This document shows positions 1-7,326 of a DNA stretch of 56,799 nt, one piece after another; the stretch's first letter is position 1, and each line of letters begins with the position of its first letter. A program made the position numbers and the translations under genes. Location of the stretch: positions 1 to 56,799 of the forward strand of contig JAFYCS010000033.1 of the NCBI GenBank assembly GCA_017539565.1, given 5' to 3'. Below the pieces are notes generated by a model that was given only the letters and a program-made list of their open reading frames with translations, had not been told where the DNA came from and did no database searches. This stretch comes from Lachnospiraceae bacterium. GTDB taxonomy: Bacteria; Bacillota; Clostridia; Lachnospirales; Lachnospiraceae.

Positions 1-49
1 CAGAGGACTGAAAATCCTCGTGTCACTGGTTCGATTCCGGTTCTGGGCA
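1..49 (+). tRNA. tRNA-Phe (GAA), 3' part only
   Basis: The window opens inside a tRNA gene. The anticodon arm is complete: stem GAGGA (3-7) pairs with TCCTC (15-19) around the loop CTGAAAA, giving anticodon GAA for phenylalanine. The T arm pairs ACTGG with CCGGT around TTCGATT, and the 3' acceptor strand TCTGGGC is followed by discriminator A. CCA is not encoded. The D arm and 5' acceptor strand lie upstream of the window. tRNA 3' ends are frequent integration sites, which matters for the accessory genes just downstream. Confidence 0.93.
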
Positions 50-52
50 CTT

Positions 53-77
53 AAACATCCGATTGGGTGTTTTTTTA
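53..77 (+). terminator. Intrinsic terminator after tRNA-Phe
   Basis: AAACATCC pairs with GGGTGTTT (one G-U pair) around a GATT loop and runs into a T tract. It starts four bases after the tRNA, so it most likely ends the tRNA transcript and isolates the islet that follows. Confidence 0.8.
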
Positions 78-127
78 TTTCTAAATTACACAACGTTCTC
101 CCCCAATCGCTTCGCGATCGAAATTTA

Positions 128-156
128 TTGACTTAATTCGCTGATTCCTTTAGAAT
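128..156 (+). promoter_or_regulatory. Sigma-A promoter of the RT islet
   Basis: TTGACT (128-133) and TAGAAT (151-156) are separated by 17 bases, upstream of the 160-residue gene. There is no clear terminator between that gene and the RNA/RT that follow, so this promoter could drive the whole islet. A small hairpin (ATCGC-TTC-GCGAT, about 105-117) lies just upstream. Confidence 0.6.
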
Positions 157-199
157 TATATTTGCACTGTTGTAATGATAATTTCAAAGGAGAAATATT

Positions 200-682
200 A
201 TGGGATTATTTGACAGTATAGTAAAGCTGGCAAAAAGTGTCAGCGACAGCGTAGCGGATGCCACTTCTGAAGTTTCTGCAAATACGCAGGAATATCATGA
301 AGAGACCAGGCGTCTTGATATGCAGGCTGAAGCAGACGGACGTCCTTTTGATGTAAAGTTTAATGAGATAATCGCATCAATGCCCGGATGTAACGTTGAT
401 CTTGAGGTTTCACCGGATTTTCTTGAGGCTCAGGCAGGCCGTCAGATATATGCACGTGGCGGAAACCGCTGCCCGGCTGATAATTTTACCTATGTGCTTA
501 CATATAACGGTAAACAGGTTTATATCCGTCTCTGGAAATCATACGCTTCTTATGATCATGCTGCTAACAGGGCAGTTGGGATATACTGTATGCAGATGGG
601 GATGAAAGTGCTTGACTTCTTTGATTATATGCCTAACGGCATAAACTATATGAGAGACCGAATAATGCAGGCTTTCGCATAA
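200..682 (+). CDS. Unknown 160-residue protein upstream of the RNA/reverse transcriptase pair
   Basis: I do not recognise this family. The ATG follows an AAAGGAG ribosome-binding site. The N-terminus (MGLFDSIVKLAKSVSDSV) can form an amphipathic helix, followed by a charged polar stretch to about residue 50. The remainder looks like a compact mixed alpha/beta domain with aromatic residues (YVLTYNGKQVYIRLWKSY) and a helical C-terminus. There is no signal peptide or membrane segment. The stop lies 15 bases before the structured RNA, and the gene shares an apparent promoter with it, so it may be a partner or effector of the RT. That link is inference from position only; it could also be an independent hypothetical gene. 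Confidence 0.75.
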   Translation: MGLFDSIVKLAKSVSDSVADATSEVSANTQEYHEETRRLDMQAEADGRPFDVKFNEIIASMPGCNVDLEVSPDFLEAQAGRQIYARGGNRCPADNFTYVLTYNGKQVYIRLWKSYASYDHAANRAVGIYCMQMGMKVLDFFDYMPNGINYMRDRIMQAFA

Positions 683-697
683 TAATATCTGTTAAAT

Positions 698-837
698 AAG
701 GAAAGAGAAATGTGATATATCACGCCTGCGGCGGATGCAGCGCGGCATTTAAAAAGGCCTTGCAGGCGGCCATGCCGGCGTACCATCCAGTAGAAATAAG
801 CATGCTTAATTTCTTTCAAAGCGTTTTCTCTTTCCTT
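698..837 (+). ncRNA. Candidate RT-associated structured RNA (retron/DRT-like)
   Basis: A perfect 13-bp inverted repeat, AAGGAAAGAGAAA (698-710) with TTTCTCTTTCCTT (825-837), encloses a GC-rich structured core. This resembles the a1/a2 arms of retron RNAs or the outer stem of DRT-associated RNAs. Inside are a 12-nt palindrome GTGATATATCAC (712-723); CGCCTGC (723-729) pairing with GCAGGCG (762-768); CGGCAT (743-748) able to pair with ATGCCG (772-777), which would cross the previous helix as a pseudoknot; and a hairpin at 792-814 with a CATG loop. The right arm runs into six T residues, so it could also act as a terminator with a very large loop. The RT start codon lies 17 bases beyond. Whether it is template, primer or processed RNA cannot be told from sequence. 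Confidence 0.6.
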
Positions 838-854
838 TTTTATTGTCTTTTTAT

Positions 855-2072
855 ATGGATATCATTGATGAATTATCACAAAAGGATAAATGGGAAGAAT
901 TCCTAAACTACAGGCAGAGCAGCCGGCGTATGTCGAAGGAGGAAACACAACGCTGGAGGGATTTTATTGATTCTGGAAAATTTTTCAGCGCTGCATCTTT
1001 GATATCGGAAGAACAATTCGTTCCTCCCATTCCATTAAGGATGGAGGTAAATAAGACCGGGAGCAGCAAAAAGCGAATTGTTTATTCTTATCCTGATGAT
1101 TTCAGCAGGATACTTAAATTCATCTGCTATGCTCTTTACCGGTATGACTCTTTTTTCTCAGACAACTGCTTTGCATTCCGGCCGGATCTGAGTGCCGGGG
1201 ATGCATTGCCACTTATCAATAAAACGGTAAGGGAGAGCCATGTTTACAGTCTCAAGGCCGATATCAGTGATTATTTCAATTCCATAGACACAGGAAAGCT
1301 CATAAGCCGTCTTGATTTTCTGAAGAAAGATGATCAAAGGCTTTATTCTCTATTCAATAAGATGCTTACGGCTGATAAGGCAAAAAATCCGGACGGAAGT
1401 ATTATTGAACTGAAGCGTGGTGCTATGGCAGGTATTCCTGTGGCACCATTCTTTGCAAATGTTTATCTTACTGATACAGACAGGTTCTTTGAGGGAAAGA
1501 ACCTTCTTTATATGCGTTATTCCGATGATATCCTGATCTGTGCCGACAGCAGGGAGGAGCTTGAGTCGGCAAAGGAACAACTGTTTAAAAGACTCAAGGA
1601 TGACGGACTCACCCTTAACCAAAACAAACTGAATACCTATGAGCCGGGAGAGCCTATAGAATATCTTGGATTTGCGATCTCCGAAAATTGCATTGACCTT
1701 GCAAAGATGACAAAGACCAAGCTGAAAGATAAGATCAGACGTAAAGCCCATGCCCTTCGCAGATGGTGCATCAGTAAAAAACTCCCGCCGGAGCGCGGGG
1801 CCAAAGGTTTTATCACAGCCATGAACCATAAGCTTTATGTGCGTTCAGAAGATGATGCTTTTTCCTGGAGCAGATGGTTTTTTCCGAATATCACCACGGA
1901 CAAGAGTTTAAAGGAACTTGATGAATATATGCAGCAATATGTCCGCTGGTGTGTCAGTGGCAGGCATTACAAGGGAAATTACCGTATAAGCTATGAAGAT
2001 ATGAAAAACTGGGGCTATAAAAGTCTGGTACACGAATACCATTCGGGACGTAAAACATACGGCAGACATTGA
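855..2072 (+). CDS. Stand-alone reverse transcriptase, unknown-group/DRT-like
   Basis: RNA-dependent DNA polymerase of 405 residues. Visible RT blocks are KKRIVYSYPDDFSRILKF (fingers), KADISDYFNSID with catalytic D136, GAMAGIPVAPFFANVYL (motif B'), MRYSDDILI with catalytic D224 and D225, and EYLGF (motif 7). A thumb and C-terminal region contains WSRWFFP and YRISYEDMKNWGYKSLVHEY. It lacks the intron maturase X/HNH modules, the DGR-type motif and the retron VTG motif, so it fits none of these well. A TTG at 843 is in frame but ATG 855 is preferred; neither has a clear ribosome-binding site, so translation may depend on upstream translation or RNA processing. Its neighbours suggest phage defence, but that is inference. 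The exact RT clade is not determined. Confidence 0.88.
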   Translation: MDIIDELSQKDKWEEFLNYRQSSRRMSKEETQRWRDFIDSGKFFSAASLISEEQFVPPIPLRMEVNKTGSSKKRIVYSYPDDFSRILKFICYALYRYDSFFSDNCFAFRPDLSAGDALPLINKTVRESHVYSLKADISDYFNSIDTGKLISRLDFLKKDDQRLYSLFNKMLTADKAKNPDGSIIELKRGAMAGIPVAPFFANVYLTDTDRFFEGKNLLYMRYSDDILICADSREELESAKEQLFKRLKDDGLTLNQNKLNTYEPGEPIEYLGFAISENCIDLAKMTKTKLKDKIRRKAHALRRWCISKKLPPERGAKGFITAMNHKLYVRSEDDAFSWSRWFFPNITTDKSLKELDEYMQQYVRWCVSGRHYKGNYRISYEDMKNWGYKSLVHEYHSGRKTYGRH

Positions 2073-2090
2073 AATTTCACTATTATTTCT

Positions 2091-2119
2091 TTGCATAGAA
2101 TGTGCTGATATGCTATACT
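2091..2119 (+). promoter_or_regulatory. Promoter of the paaK operon
   Basis: TTGCAT (2091-2096), 17-base spacer, then TATACT (2114-2119) preceded by TGC, an extended -10. It starts 18 bases after the RT stop and so marks the right edge of the RT islet. Confidence 0.75.
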
Positions 2120-2153
2120 TTTTACAAAATCTTTCAATATGGAGGTAAAACCG

Positions 2154-3455
2154 TTGAAGCGTTATTTTCAGGAAGAGATTGAATGTGCTTCAGAGGAAAA
2201 ACTACGGGAAATACAGAACAAAAAACTTGTGGAGCAGGTAAAGCACGTTTGGGATAATGTGCCTTATTATCGTAAGAAAATGGAGGAAAAGGGAGTCACA
2301 CCCGATGACATCAAGTCAGTGGATGATCTTCACAAGCTGCCTTTTCTCTCTAAGTATGATCTGAGGGATTCATATCCCTATGGTCTGCTGGGGGTGCCCA
2401 AAAAAGATGTGGTGCGTATCCATTCCACCAGCGGAACGACCGGTAAACGCGTGGTTGCATATTATACACAGGGTGATCTGGACCTGTGGGAAGAGTGCTG
2501 TGCAAGAGCTATTGTTGCGGCCGGCGGCAGCGAAGAAGATGTAGTTCAGGTTTCATACGGTTACGGCCTTTTTACAGGCGGACTGGGACTGCACGGCGGT
2601 TCACAGAAAGTGGGATGTATGACGGTTCCGGCATCTTCGGGAAATACTGAGCGCCAGATCATGTTCATACGCGACCTTAACGCAACAATAATCTGCTGCA
2701 CCCCTTCTTATGCGGCATATCTTGGCGAGAGTATGAAGGAGATGGGGCTTACTCCCGATGATATTCCTTTAAAGGCAGGTATTTTCGGTGCAGAAGCCTG
2801 GAGTGAGGAAATGCGCCGTGATATCCAGAATACCCTGGGCATCAAGGCATTTGATATTTACGGTCTTACCGAGCTTTCCGGTCCCGGTGTTGCATTCGAA
2901 TGCAGCGAGCAGAACGGAATGCATATCAATGAGGATCATTTTATAGCAGAGATAATCGATCCCGACACGGAGGAAGTACTTCCTGAGGGATCCCAGGGTG
3001 AGCTGGTATTTACCGCTATCGATAAGAAAGCTTTCCCCATGCTCCGTTATCGTACCCGTGATATCTGCACGCTGACCCGTGGAAAGTGCAGCTGCGGACG
3101 TACATTTATCAAGATGGCTAAGCCCAAGGGACGTACCGACGATATGCTCATCATCCGTGGTGTTAACGTATTCCCGAGCCAGATAGAGACTGTACTCCTT
3201 GAGCATGGCTATCAGGCAAATTACCAGATAATTGTCGGACGTGAGAACAATACAGATACTCTGGATGTACATGTTGAGATGACACCTGAGATGTTCACCG
3301 ACGATATCAAGGAAATCAACAAGCGTCAGGCGGATCTGGTCAAGGGGCTGCTGAGCATGCTGGGTATCAAGGCAAAGGTTACTCTTGTTGCACCCAAGAG
3401 CATAACCCGCAGCGAAGGCAAGGCTGTCAGGGTTATCGATAACAGAAAGATATAA
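2154..3455 (+). CDS. paaK: Phenylacetate-CoA ligase family protein
   Basis: AMP-forming acyl-CoA ligase that activates an aryl acetate (phenylacetate or a related aromatic acid) with ATP and CoA in the cytoplasm. The P-loop-like motif HSTSGTTGKRVVAYYT, the acidic EAWSEEM block, DIYGLTELSGPG and the C-terminal GRTDDMLIIRGVNVFP hinge are all present, and the 433-residue length is normal for PaaK. The start is placed at TTG 2154 because GGAGGT (2141-2146) lies seven bases upstream; the in-frame ATG at 2139 overlaps that site and has none of its own. The ACT-domain gene follows after 20 bases, a common PaaK pairing in Firmicutes. The true substrate cannot be read from sequence. Confidence 0.92.
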   Translation: MKRYFQEEIECASEEKLREIQNKKLVEQVKHVWDNVPYYRKKMEEKGVTPDDIKSVDDLHKLPFLSKYDLRDSYPYGLLGVPKKDVVRIHSTSGTTGKRVVAYYTQGDLDLWEECCARAIVAAGGSEEDVVQVSYGYGLFTGGLGLHGGSQKVGCMTVPASSGNTERQIMFIRDLNATIICCTPSYAAYLGESMKEMGLTPDDIPLKAGIFGAEAWSEEMRRDIQNTLGIKAFDIYGLTELSGPGVAFECSEQNGMHINEDHFIAEIIDPDTEEVLPEGSQGELVFTAIDKKAFPMLRYRTRDICTLTRGKCSCGRTFIKMAKPKGRTDDMLIIRGVNVFPSQIETVLLEHGYQANYQIIVGRENNTDTLDVHVEMTPEMFTDDIKEINKRQADLVKGLLSMLGIKAKVTLVAPKSITRSEGKAVRVIDNRKI

Positions 3456-3475
3456 GAATACAGGAGGGTTACGAT

Positions 3476-3910
3476 ATGAGTGTAAAACAGATTTCCATTT
3501 TTCTTGAGAACAAGACCGGCAGACTCGATGAAATGACGGATATACTTGGAAAGAATAACATAAATATGCGTGCCGTATCTCTGGCCGAGACGGACGGTTT
3601 CGGCATCGTAAGGATCATTGTTGATGATCCTTACAGTGCAACTACGGTGCTTAAGGACGCCGGATATATCAACAGGCTGACCAGCGTTGTTATAGTTGAG
3701 GTACCTAATACTCCGGGCGGCCTTAATAAGGTCCTTAAAGTGTTTACAGAGGCTTCTATCAATCTGGAGTACATTTATGCGCTGTCAGCAGGCAAAGAGC
3801 CTCAGAAGGCATATATGATATTCCGCGTGAGCGATCATAAGACTGCAGAAGCAGCGCTCACCCGCGCAGGTATCAGGGTCCTGACCCAGGAAGATATAAC
3901 AGAATTATAA
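3476..3910 (+). CDS. Tandem ACT-domain protein
   Basis: A 144-residue protein made of two ACT domains (about 1-70 and 71-144), each with the beta-alpha-beta-beta-alpha-beta pattern and a glycine turn (LENKTGRLDEM; VPNTPGGLNKVL). ACT domains bind amino acids or similar small ligands and regulate enzymes. A strong AGGAGG precedes the ATG. Co-transcription with paaK suggests it senses an aromatic amino acid or its product and tunes the ligase. There is no catalytic domain, so it is a free-standing regulatory subunit. The ligand is unknown. Confidence 0.88.
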   Translation: MSVKQISIFLENKTGRLDEMTDILGKNNINMRAVSLAETDGFGIVRIIVDDPYSATTVLKDAGYINRLTSVVIVEVPNTPGGLNKVLKVFTEASINLEYIYALSAGKEPQKAYMIFRVSDHKTAEAALTRAGIRVLTQEDITEL

Positions 3911-3924
3911 ATAATGAGATAGTT

Positions 3925-3970
3925 TCTGCCCGTAGATCCGGATCACCAGTGTGAGCCGGGAACGGGCAGA
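3925..3970 (+). other. Intergenic hairpin before the sirtuin gene
   Basis: TCTGCCCGT (3925-3933) pairs perfectly with ACGGGCAGA (3962-3970), and inside it CCGG (3938-3941) can pair with CCGG (3956-3959). No T tract follows, so it is not a standard terminator. It could be a leader or mRNA-stability hairpin between the ACT and sirtuin genes. Confidence 0.4.
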
Positions 3971-4007
3971 TCTGCATTTCGGTATACGGTTTATTCAGGA
4001 GGCGGGT

Positions 4008-4751
4008 ATGGAAATAGATATCAATAAACTTCAGGAGCTTATAGACGGTTCGGATAACATCGTATTTTTCGGAGGTGCAGGCGTTTCTACGGAAAGCGGC
4101 ATTAAGGATTTCCGCAGCGTAGACGGTCTGTATCATATGAAGTTTAAGTATCCTCCGGAAACCATGCTGTCACACAGTTTCTATGTTACCCACAAAGAGG
4201 AGTTCTTTGATTTTTACAAAGACAAACTGTTGGAATGTACCTGTGGAGCTGATCCTGCAAAGCCCAATGCTGCTCATCTTGCACTGGCAAAGCTTGAAGA
4301 GATCGGCAAGCTCAAGGCAGTGATCACACAGAACATCGACGGATTGCATCAGGCAGCGGGAAGTAAAACGGTATACGAACTTCACGGCAGTGTTCTCCGC
4401 AATTACTGCGAAAGCTGTGGAAAAAGTTTTGAGGCTTCATATCTGTATAAAGCCGATGGTGTTCCCAAGTGTGATAAATGCGGAGGGGATATAAAGCCAG
4501 ATGTTGTGCTGTATGAAGAAGGCCTGGATAATACGACCATGACCAACGCTATAATGGCGATATCGCAGGCAGATATGCTGATAATAGGGGGAACCAGTTT
4601 AGTGGTTTATCCTGCGGCAGGGCTTATCGATTATTACCGCGGAAAGAAGCTGGTACTTATTAATTATGATGCCACTGCACGAGACAGTGTGGCGGATTAT
4701 TCAATACATGGAAAGATAGGTGAGATATTCTCACAGTTAAAGATAGGATGA
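4008..4751 (+). CDS. NAD-dependent protein deacylase (sirtuin)
   Basis: A canonical class-II/III sirtuin of 247 residues that removes acyl groups from lysines using NAD+. It has the NAD loop GGAGVSTESGIKDFRS, TQNIDGLHQAAG, the catalytic histidine H126 in ELHGSV, four zinc cysteines (C134, C137, C155, C158), and GTSLVVYP. ATG 4008 is chosen because AGGAGG lies just upstream; an in-frame upstream ATG at 3951 has no such site. The stop overlaps the next start (ATGA), so it is co-translated with the ATP-grasp gene. A second, degenerate copy with the same histidine and cysteine numbering lies at 51709-52446. Confidence 0.93.
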   Translation: MEIDINKLQELIDGSDNIVFFGGAGVSTESGIKDFRSVDGLYHMKFKYPPETMLSHSFYVTHKEEFFDFYKDKLLECTCGADPAKPNAAHLALAKLEEIGKLKAVITQNIDGLHQAAGSKTVYELHGSVLRNYCESCGKSFEASYLYKADGVPKCDKCGGDIKPDVVLYEEGLDNTTMTNAIMAISQADMLIIGGTSLVVYPAAGLIDYYRGKKLVLINYDATARDSVADYSIHGKIGEIFSQLKIG

Positions 4752-5629
4752 AGGGTTGGTTAGTAGTTAATCATTTCGTACAGAGTGATAAATTTGAGGA
4801 GCTGTTCAATATGCTTGAGGAAGCAGCAGCTCAGTTTGGTGTGCATCTGACACGTATGACCAATTCATCGACATGGCTCAGACTGGCACGCTGCGGATAT
4901 GCACTCAGGGATAAGCCTGATTTTGTTTTGTTCTGGGATAAGGACATCCGCCTGGCATACGAGTTGGAAAGACAGGGGCTCAGACTGTTTAACCCGGCTC
5001 AGGCCATAGGCTTTTGCGATGACAAGACCCTTACCTGGATAAGGTGTTCCCAGACCGGACTCAGGCAGCCGTTCAGTATCATTTCACCCAAGAAGTTTCA
5101 TAATGATGGTCTTGTGGATGATGATCTCTTTACGGTTATAAAAGACAGGGTGGGTTATCCCTGTGTCCTGAAGGAGGCATTCGGTTCTTTTGGGCAGCAG
5201 GTAAGACTTGCAGAAGATGAGGAAGAGCTGCGTATGCTGATAAGGGAATGCGGAGACAGGCCTTATCTTATACAGGAATATATTTCATCTTCTGAAGGCA
5301 GGGATCTGCGTGTTCAGGTCGTAGGAGGCAGAGTTGTGGCAGCGATGCGCCGTGAGAACAAAGAGGATTTCCGTGCAAATCTTACAAACGGCGGCCACGC
5401 TACAGACTATACCGATAAGCTTAGTGAAGAACAGAAAAACATGGCCATCGAAGCATGCAGGATACTGGGGTTAGACTTTGCCGGTGTGGATATACTTTTC
5501 GGCTGGGATGAAGAACCGGTGTTGTGCGAGGTTAATTCAAATGCTCATTTTAAGAACCTTTTTGATTGCACCGGTGTAAATGTAGCAGATGAGATCATGG
5601 CTCATATAGTAAAAACGATCAGAGGATAG
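4748..5629 (+). CDS. RimK-like ATP-grasp ligase (first copy)
   Basis: A 293-residue ATP-grasp enzyme expected to join an amino acid or similar group to a carboxylate via an acyl-phosphate. The N-terminal pre-ATP-grasp domain covers about 1-95. The ATP-binding region has YPCVLKEAFGSFGQQV, the acidic loop LIQEYISSSEGRDLRVQVVG, and the metal-binding end FAGVDILF...LCEVNSNAHF. These are shared with RimK and lysine-biosynthesis LysX-type ligases. It overlaps the sirtuin stop by four bases and is followed 14 bases later by an esterase. The substrate is unknown. Only modest similarity is visible to the second copy at 6502-7320, so the two are not a recent duplication. Confidence 0.87.
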   Translation: MKGWLVVNHFVQSDKFEELFNMLEEAAAQFGVHLTRMTNSSTWLRLARCGYALRDKPDFVLFWDKDIRLAYELERQGLRLFNPAQAIGFCDDKTLTWIRCSQTGLRQPFSIISPKKFHNDGLVDDDLFTVIKDRVGYPCVLKEAFGSFGQQVRLAEDEEELRMLIRECGDRPYLIQEYISSSEGRDLRVQVVGGRVVAAMRRENKEDFRANLTNGGHATDYTDKLSEEQKNMAIEACRILGLDFAGVDILFGWDEEPVLCEVNSNAHFKNLFDCTGVNVADEIMAHIVKTIRG

Positions 5630-5643
5630 GGGTAAAATATAGT

Positions 5644-6495
5644 ATGGAATATGTATATGAAATGCCTGAGGAGATGCTTAAGGAATGCGACAGGAAAGGA
5701 TCTGTAGAACGCTTCGAGTATGATTCCTTTACATATGATGAGGGTGATTCCCAGCCGATACATAAAGGCGCATGGGTCTACCTGCCCTGCGGATATGATC
5801 CGGCTGAGAAGTATAATATACTGTATCTTATGCATGGCGGTAATTTTATGGAGGAGTGGTGGTTCAAGCTCTTTCCTGATACGGTAACGATACTTGACAA
5901 TATGATGGCTAAGGGTATATGTAAGCCCTGTATCATTGTTACACCCACCTTTTACCGCGGAGAGTTTGATAAGGAAGGTACCAACGAAGACAGAACGTGG
6001 CAGTTTTATCAGGAACTGCGTAAGGATCTTATACCGGCTGTTGAGAAGAAATACTCCACATACTGCGGAGGAGACGTGTCGGATGAAAATCTGATAAAGA
6101 CCAGGGAACACAGGGCTTTTGCGGGACTGTCCATGGGATCTATGACTACATACCGTTCGGCATTATACAAAAACTTTGATATCTTTTCCTGGTACGGACC
6201 TTTTTCGGGCTGCTGCGGACCTTTCGGTGATCATGATAAGGAAGTTAAGCTCATATGCTCTACACTTGAAGAGGGCGATAAGAAGGGATATAAACTGGAT
6301 TATATGTTCTGCGGCAACGGCACGGACGATATGGCTTTTGCAGAACACAAGGATATAATGGAAAAAGCTGTTGCGGCAAGCCCTTATCTACAGCCCGGAA
6401 AGAATTATGATTTCTATATAATCCCCGGCGGGGTACATGATATGAAGGCGTGGCAGCTGCATCTTTATCATGCGCTGCAGGTTTTCTTTGTATAG
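5644..6495 (+). CDS. Esterase, alpha/beta hydrolase of the EsterD/CE1 type
   Basis: A 283-residue cytoplasmic serine esterase. Visible features are the oxyanion segment ILYLMHGGNFMEEWW, the nucleophile elbow GLSMGS, and a C-terminal histidine in GGVHDMKAWQLHLYHAL. The fold and motifs match the feruloyl/acetyl-xylan esterase (CE1) and esterase D families, often used to strip acyl groups from plant cell-wall sugars. There is no signal peptide, so it would act on imported oligosaccharides. It ends the sirtuin operon and converges on the minus-strand ATP-grasp gene with a six-base gap and no visible terminator. Confidence 0.87.
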   Translation: MEYVYEMPEEMLKECDRKGSVERFEYDSFTYDEGDSQPIHKGAWVYLPCGYDPAEKYNILYLMHGGNFMEEWWFKLFPDTVTILDNMMAKGICKPCIIVTPTFYRGEFDKEGTNEDRTWQFYQELRKDLIPAVEKKYSTYCGGDVSDENLIKTREHRAFAGLSMGSMTTYRSALYKNFDIFSWYGPFSGCCGPFGDHDKEVKLICSTLEEGDKKGYKLDYMFCGNGTDDMAFAEHKDIMEKAVAASPYLQPGKNYDFYIIPGGVHDMKAWQLHLYHALQVFFV

Positions 6496-6501
6496 GAATT
6501 A

Positions 6502-7320
6502 TTATAAGTTATCACAGATGTGATCCATAAAAAGCTTCACTACGTCAATGTCCGTATAGCGGTACAGCATACGGCTTCCGACCACGTCTTCAAGTTCATT
6601 GAAGACAGGCCTGCCCTTATGGTAGATAAGGTCGATGCCGGCGTGGCCGATGGACAGGCGTGAGAGGAGCTTTTTTATTATATCTGATTCATCGGGAGTC
6701 AGTTCGGAAATCTCCGCGTTACCGCCAAGGGAGTAATTGCTGCGGAAATCATTGTCACTGGTACGAAGCATGCAGGCGGTAACTTTGTTGCCGACGATAT
6801 ATACTCTTTTATCCCGGCCCGGAGTATCACAGAACTCCTGGTATAACACCTGCCTGCCGGTAAGGGCGGCAGAGGCGGCTGAAAGTTCTTCATCGTTATG
6901 GATAAGAAATACCTCGTTCCCGCCGTGCCCGTCCACAGTCTTCATTACATAGGGGTAGACGGAAGGAGGAGAGGAAAAGCTCTTCATTACCGGGATACCG
7001 GCTTCTTCCACGTAGCGTAAGGCTTTTAGCTTATCATTGCCCAGCTCTGCGATAAGGGAATTATTATAGACTCTGAAACCGGCATTTTCCAGATGGCGGG
7101 TGAGAGCGGCGTCCCGGGAGCGGTTGATAAAAACGGTATCCGGAGGAAAAACCTTCAGATCACCGTAATGTTCATTGAAATCGGTAACGCCGCAGCCCGG
7201 AGCTCCCGTTATAATGAGGGAGAAATCCAAACCACGGCGTTTGCATTCATTTTTGTAAAGCTCTATATATTCAAAGTTTTTATCAGCGTCTGCGGGCTGA
7301 TAGATAAGGATCAGTTTCAT
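6502..7320 (-). CDS. RimK-like ATP-grasp ligase downstream of the pilin gene (second copy)
   Basis: A 272-residue ATP-grasp protein. The order of elements is a pre-ATP-grasp domain (about 1-95), PYVMKTVDGHGGNEVFLI for ATP binding, VLYQEFCDTPGRDKRVYIVG, NYSLGGNAEISELT, then GHAGIDLIYHKGRPVFNELED with the metal-binding acidic residues. The family makes peptide-like bonds to carboxylates. Its ATG lies six bases after the pilin stop with no ribosome-binding site of its own, so it is probably translationally coupled to the pilin and under the same cyclic-di-GMP riboswitch. That suggests modification of the pilin or a surface product, though no such partnership is established. Confidence 0.87.
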   Translation of the reverse strand: MKLILIYQPADADKNFEYIELYKNECKRRGLDFSLIITGAPGCGVTDFNEHYGDLKVFPPDTVFINRSRDAALTRHLENAGFRVYNNSLIAELGNDKLKALRYVEEAGIPVMKSFSSPPSVYPYVMKTVDGHGGNEVFLIHNDEELSAASAALTGRQVLYQEFCDTPGRDKRVYIVGNKVTACMLRTSDNDFRSNYSLGGNAEISELTPDESDIIKKLLSRLSIGHAGIDLIYHKGRPVFNELEDVVGSRMLYRYTDIDVVKLFMDHICDNL

Positions 7321-7326
7321 ATGTGC

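Noticed and set aside
712-906. Conventional 64-residue protein gene overlapping the structured RNA and RT start
   Set aside because: No ribosome-binding site, it covers a strongly paired RNA and overlaps the RT in another frame. Kept only as a template-frame observation.
200-2072. Diversity-generating retroelement
   Set aside because: No variable/template repeat pair is visible and the RT lacks the typical DGR motifs; the RNA region does not resemble the 3' end of the upstream gene.
855-2072. Group II intron RT
   Set aside because: No maturase X or HNH part and no domain V-like hairpin downstream.
2139-2153. ATG at 2139 as the paaK start
   Set aside because: It overlaps the GGAGGT ribosome-binding site and has none of its own; TTG 2154 is correctly spaced and gives a normal PaaK N-terminus.
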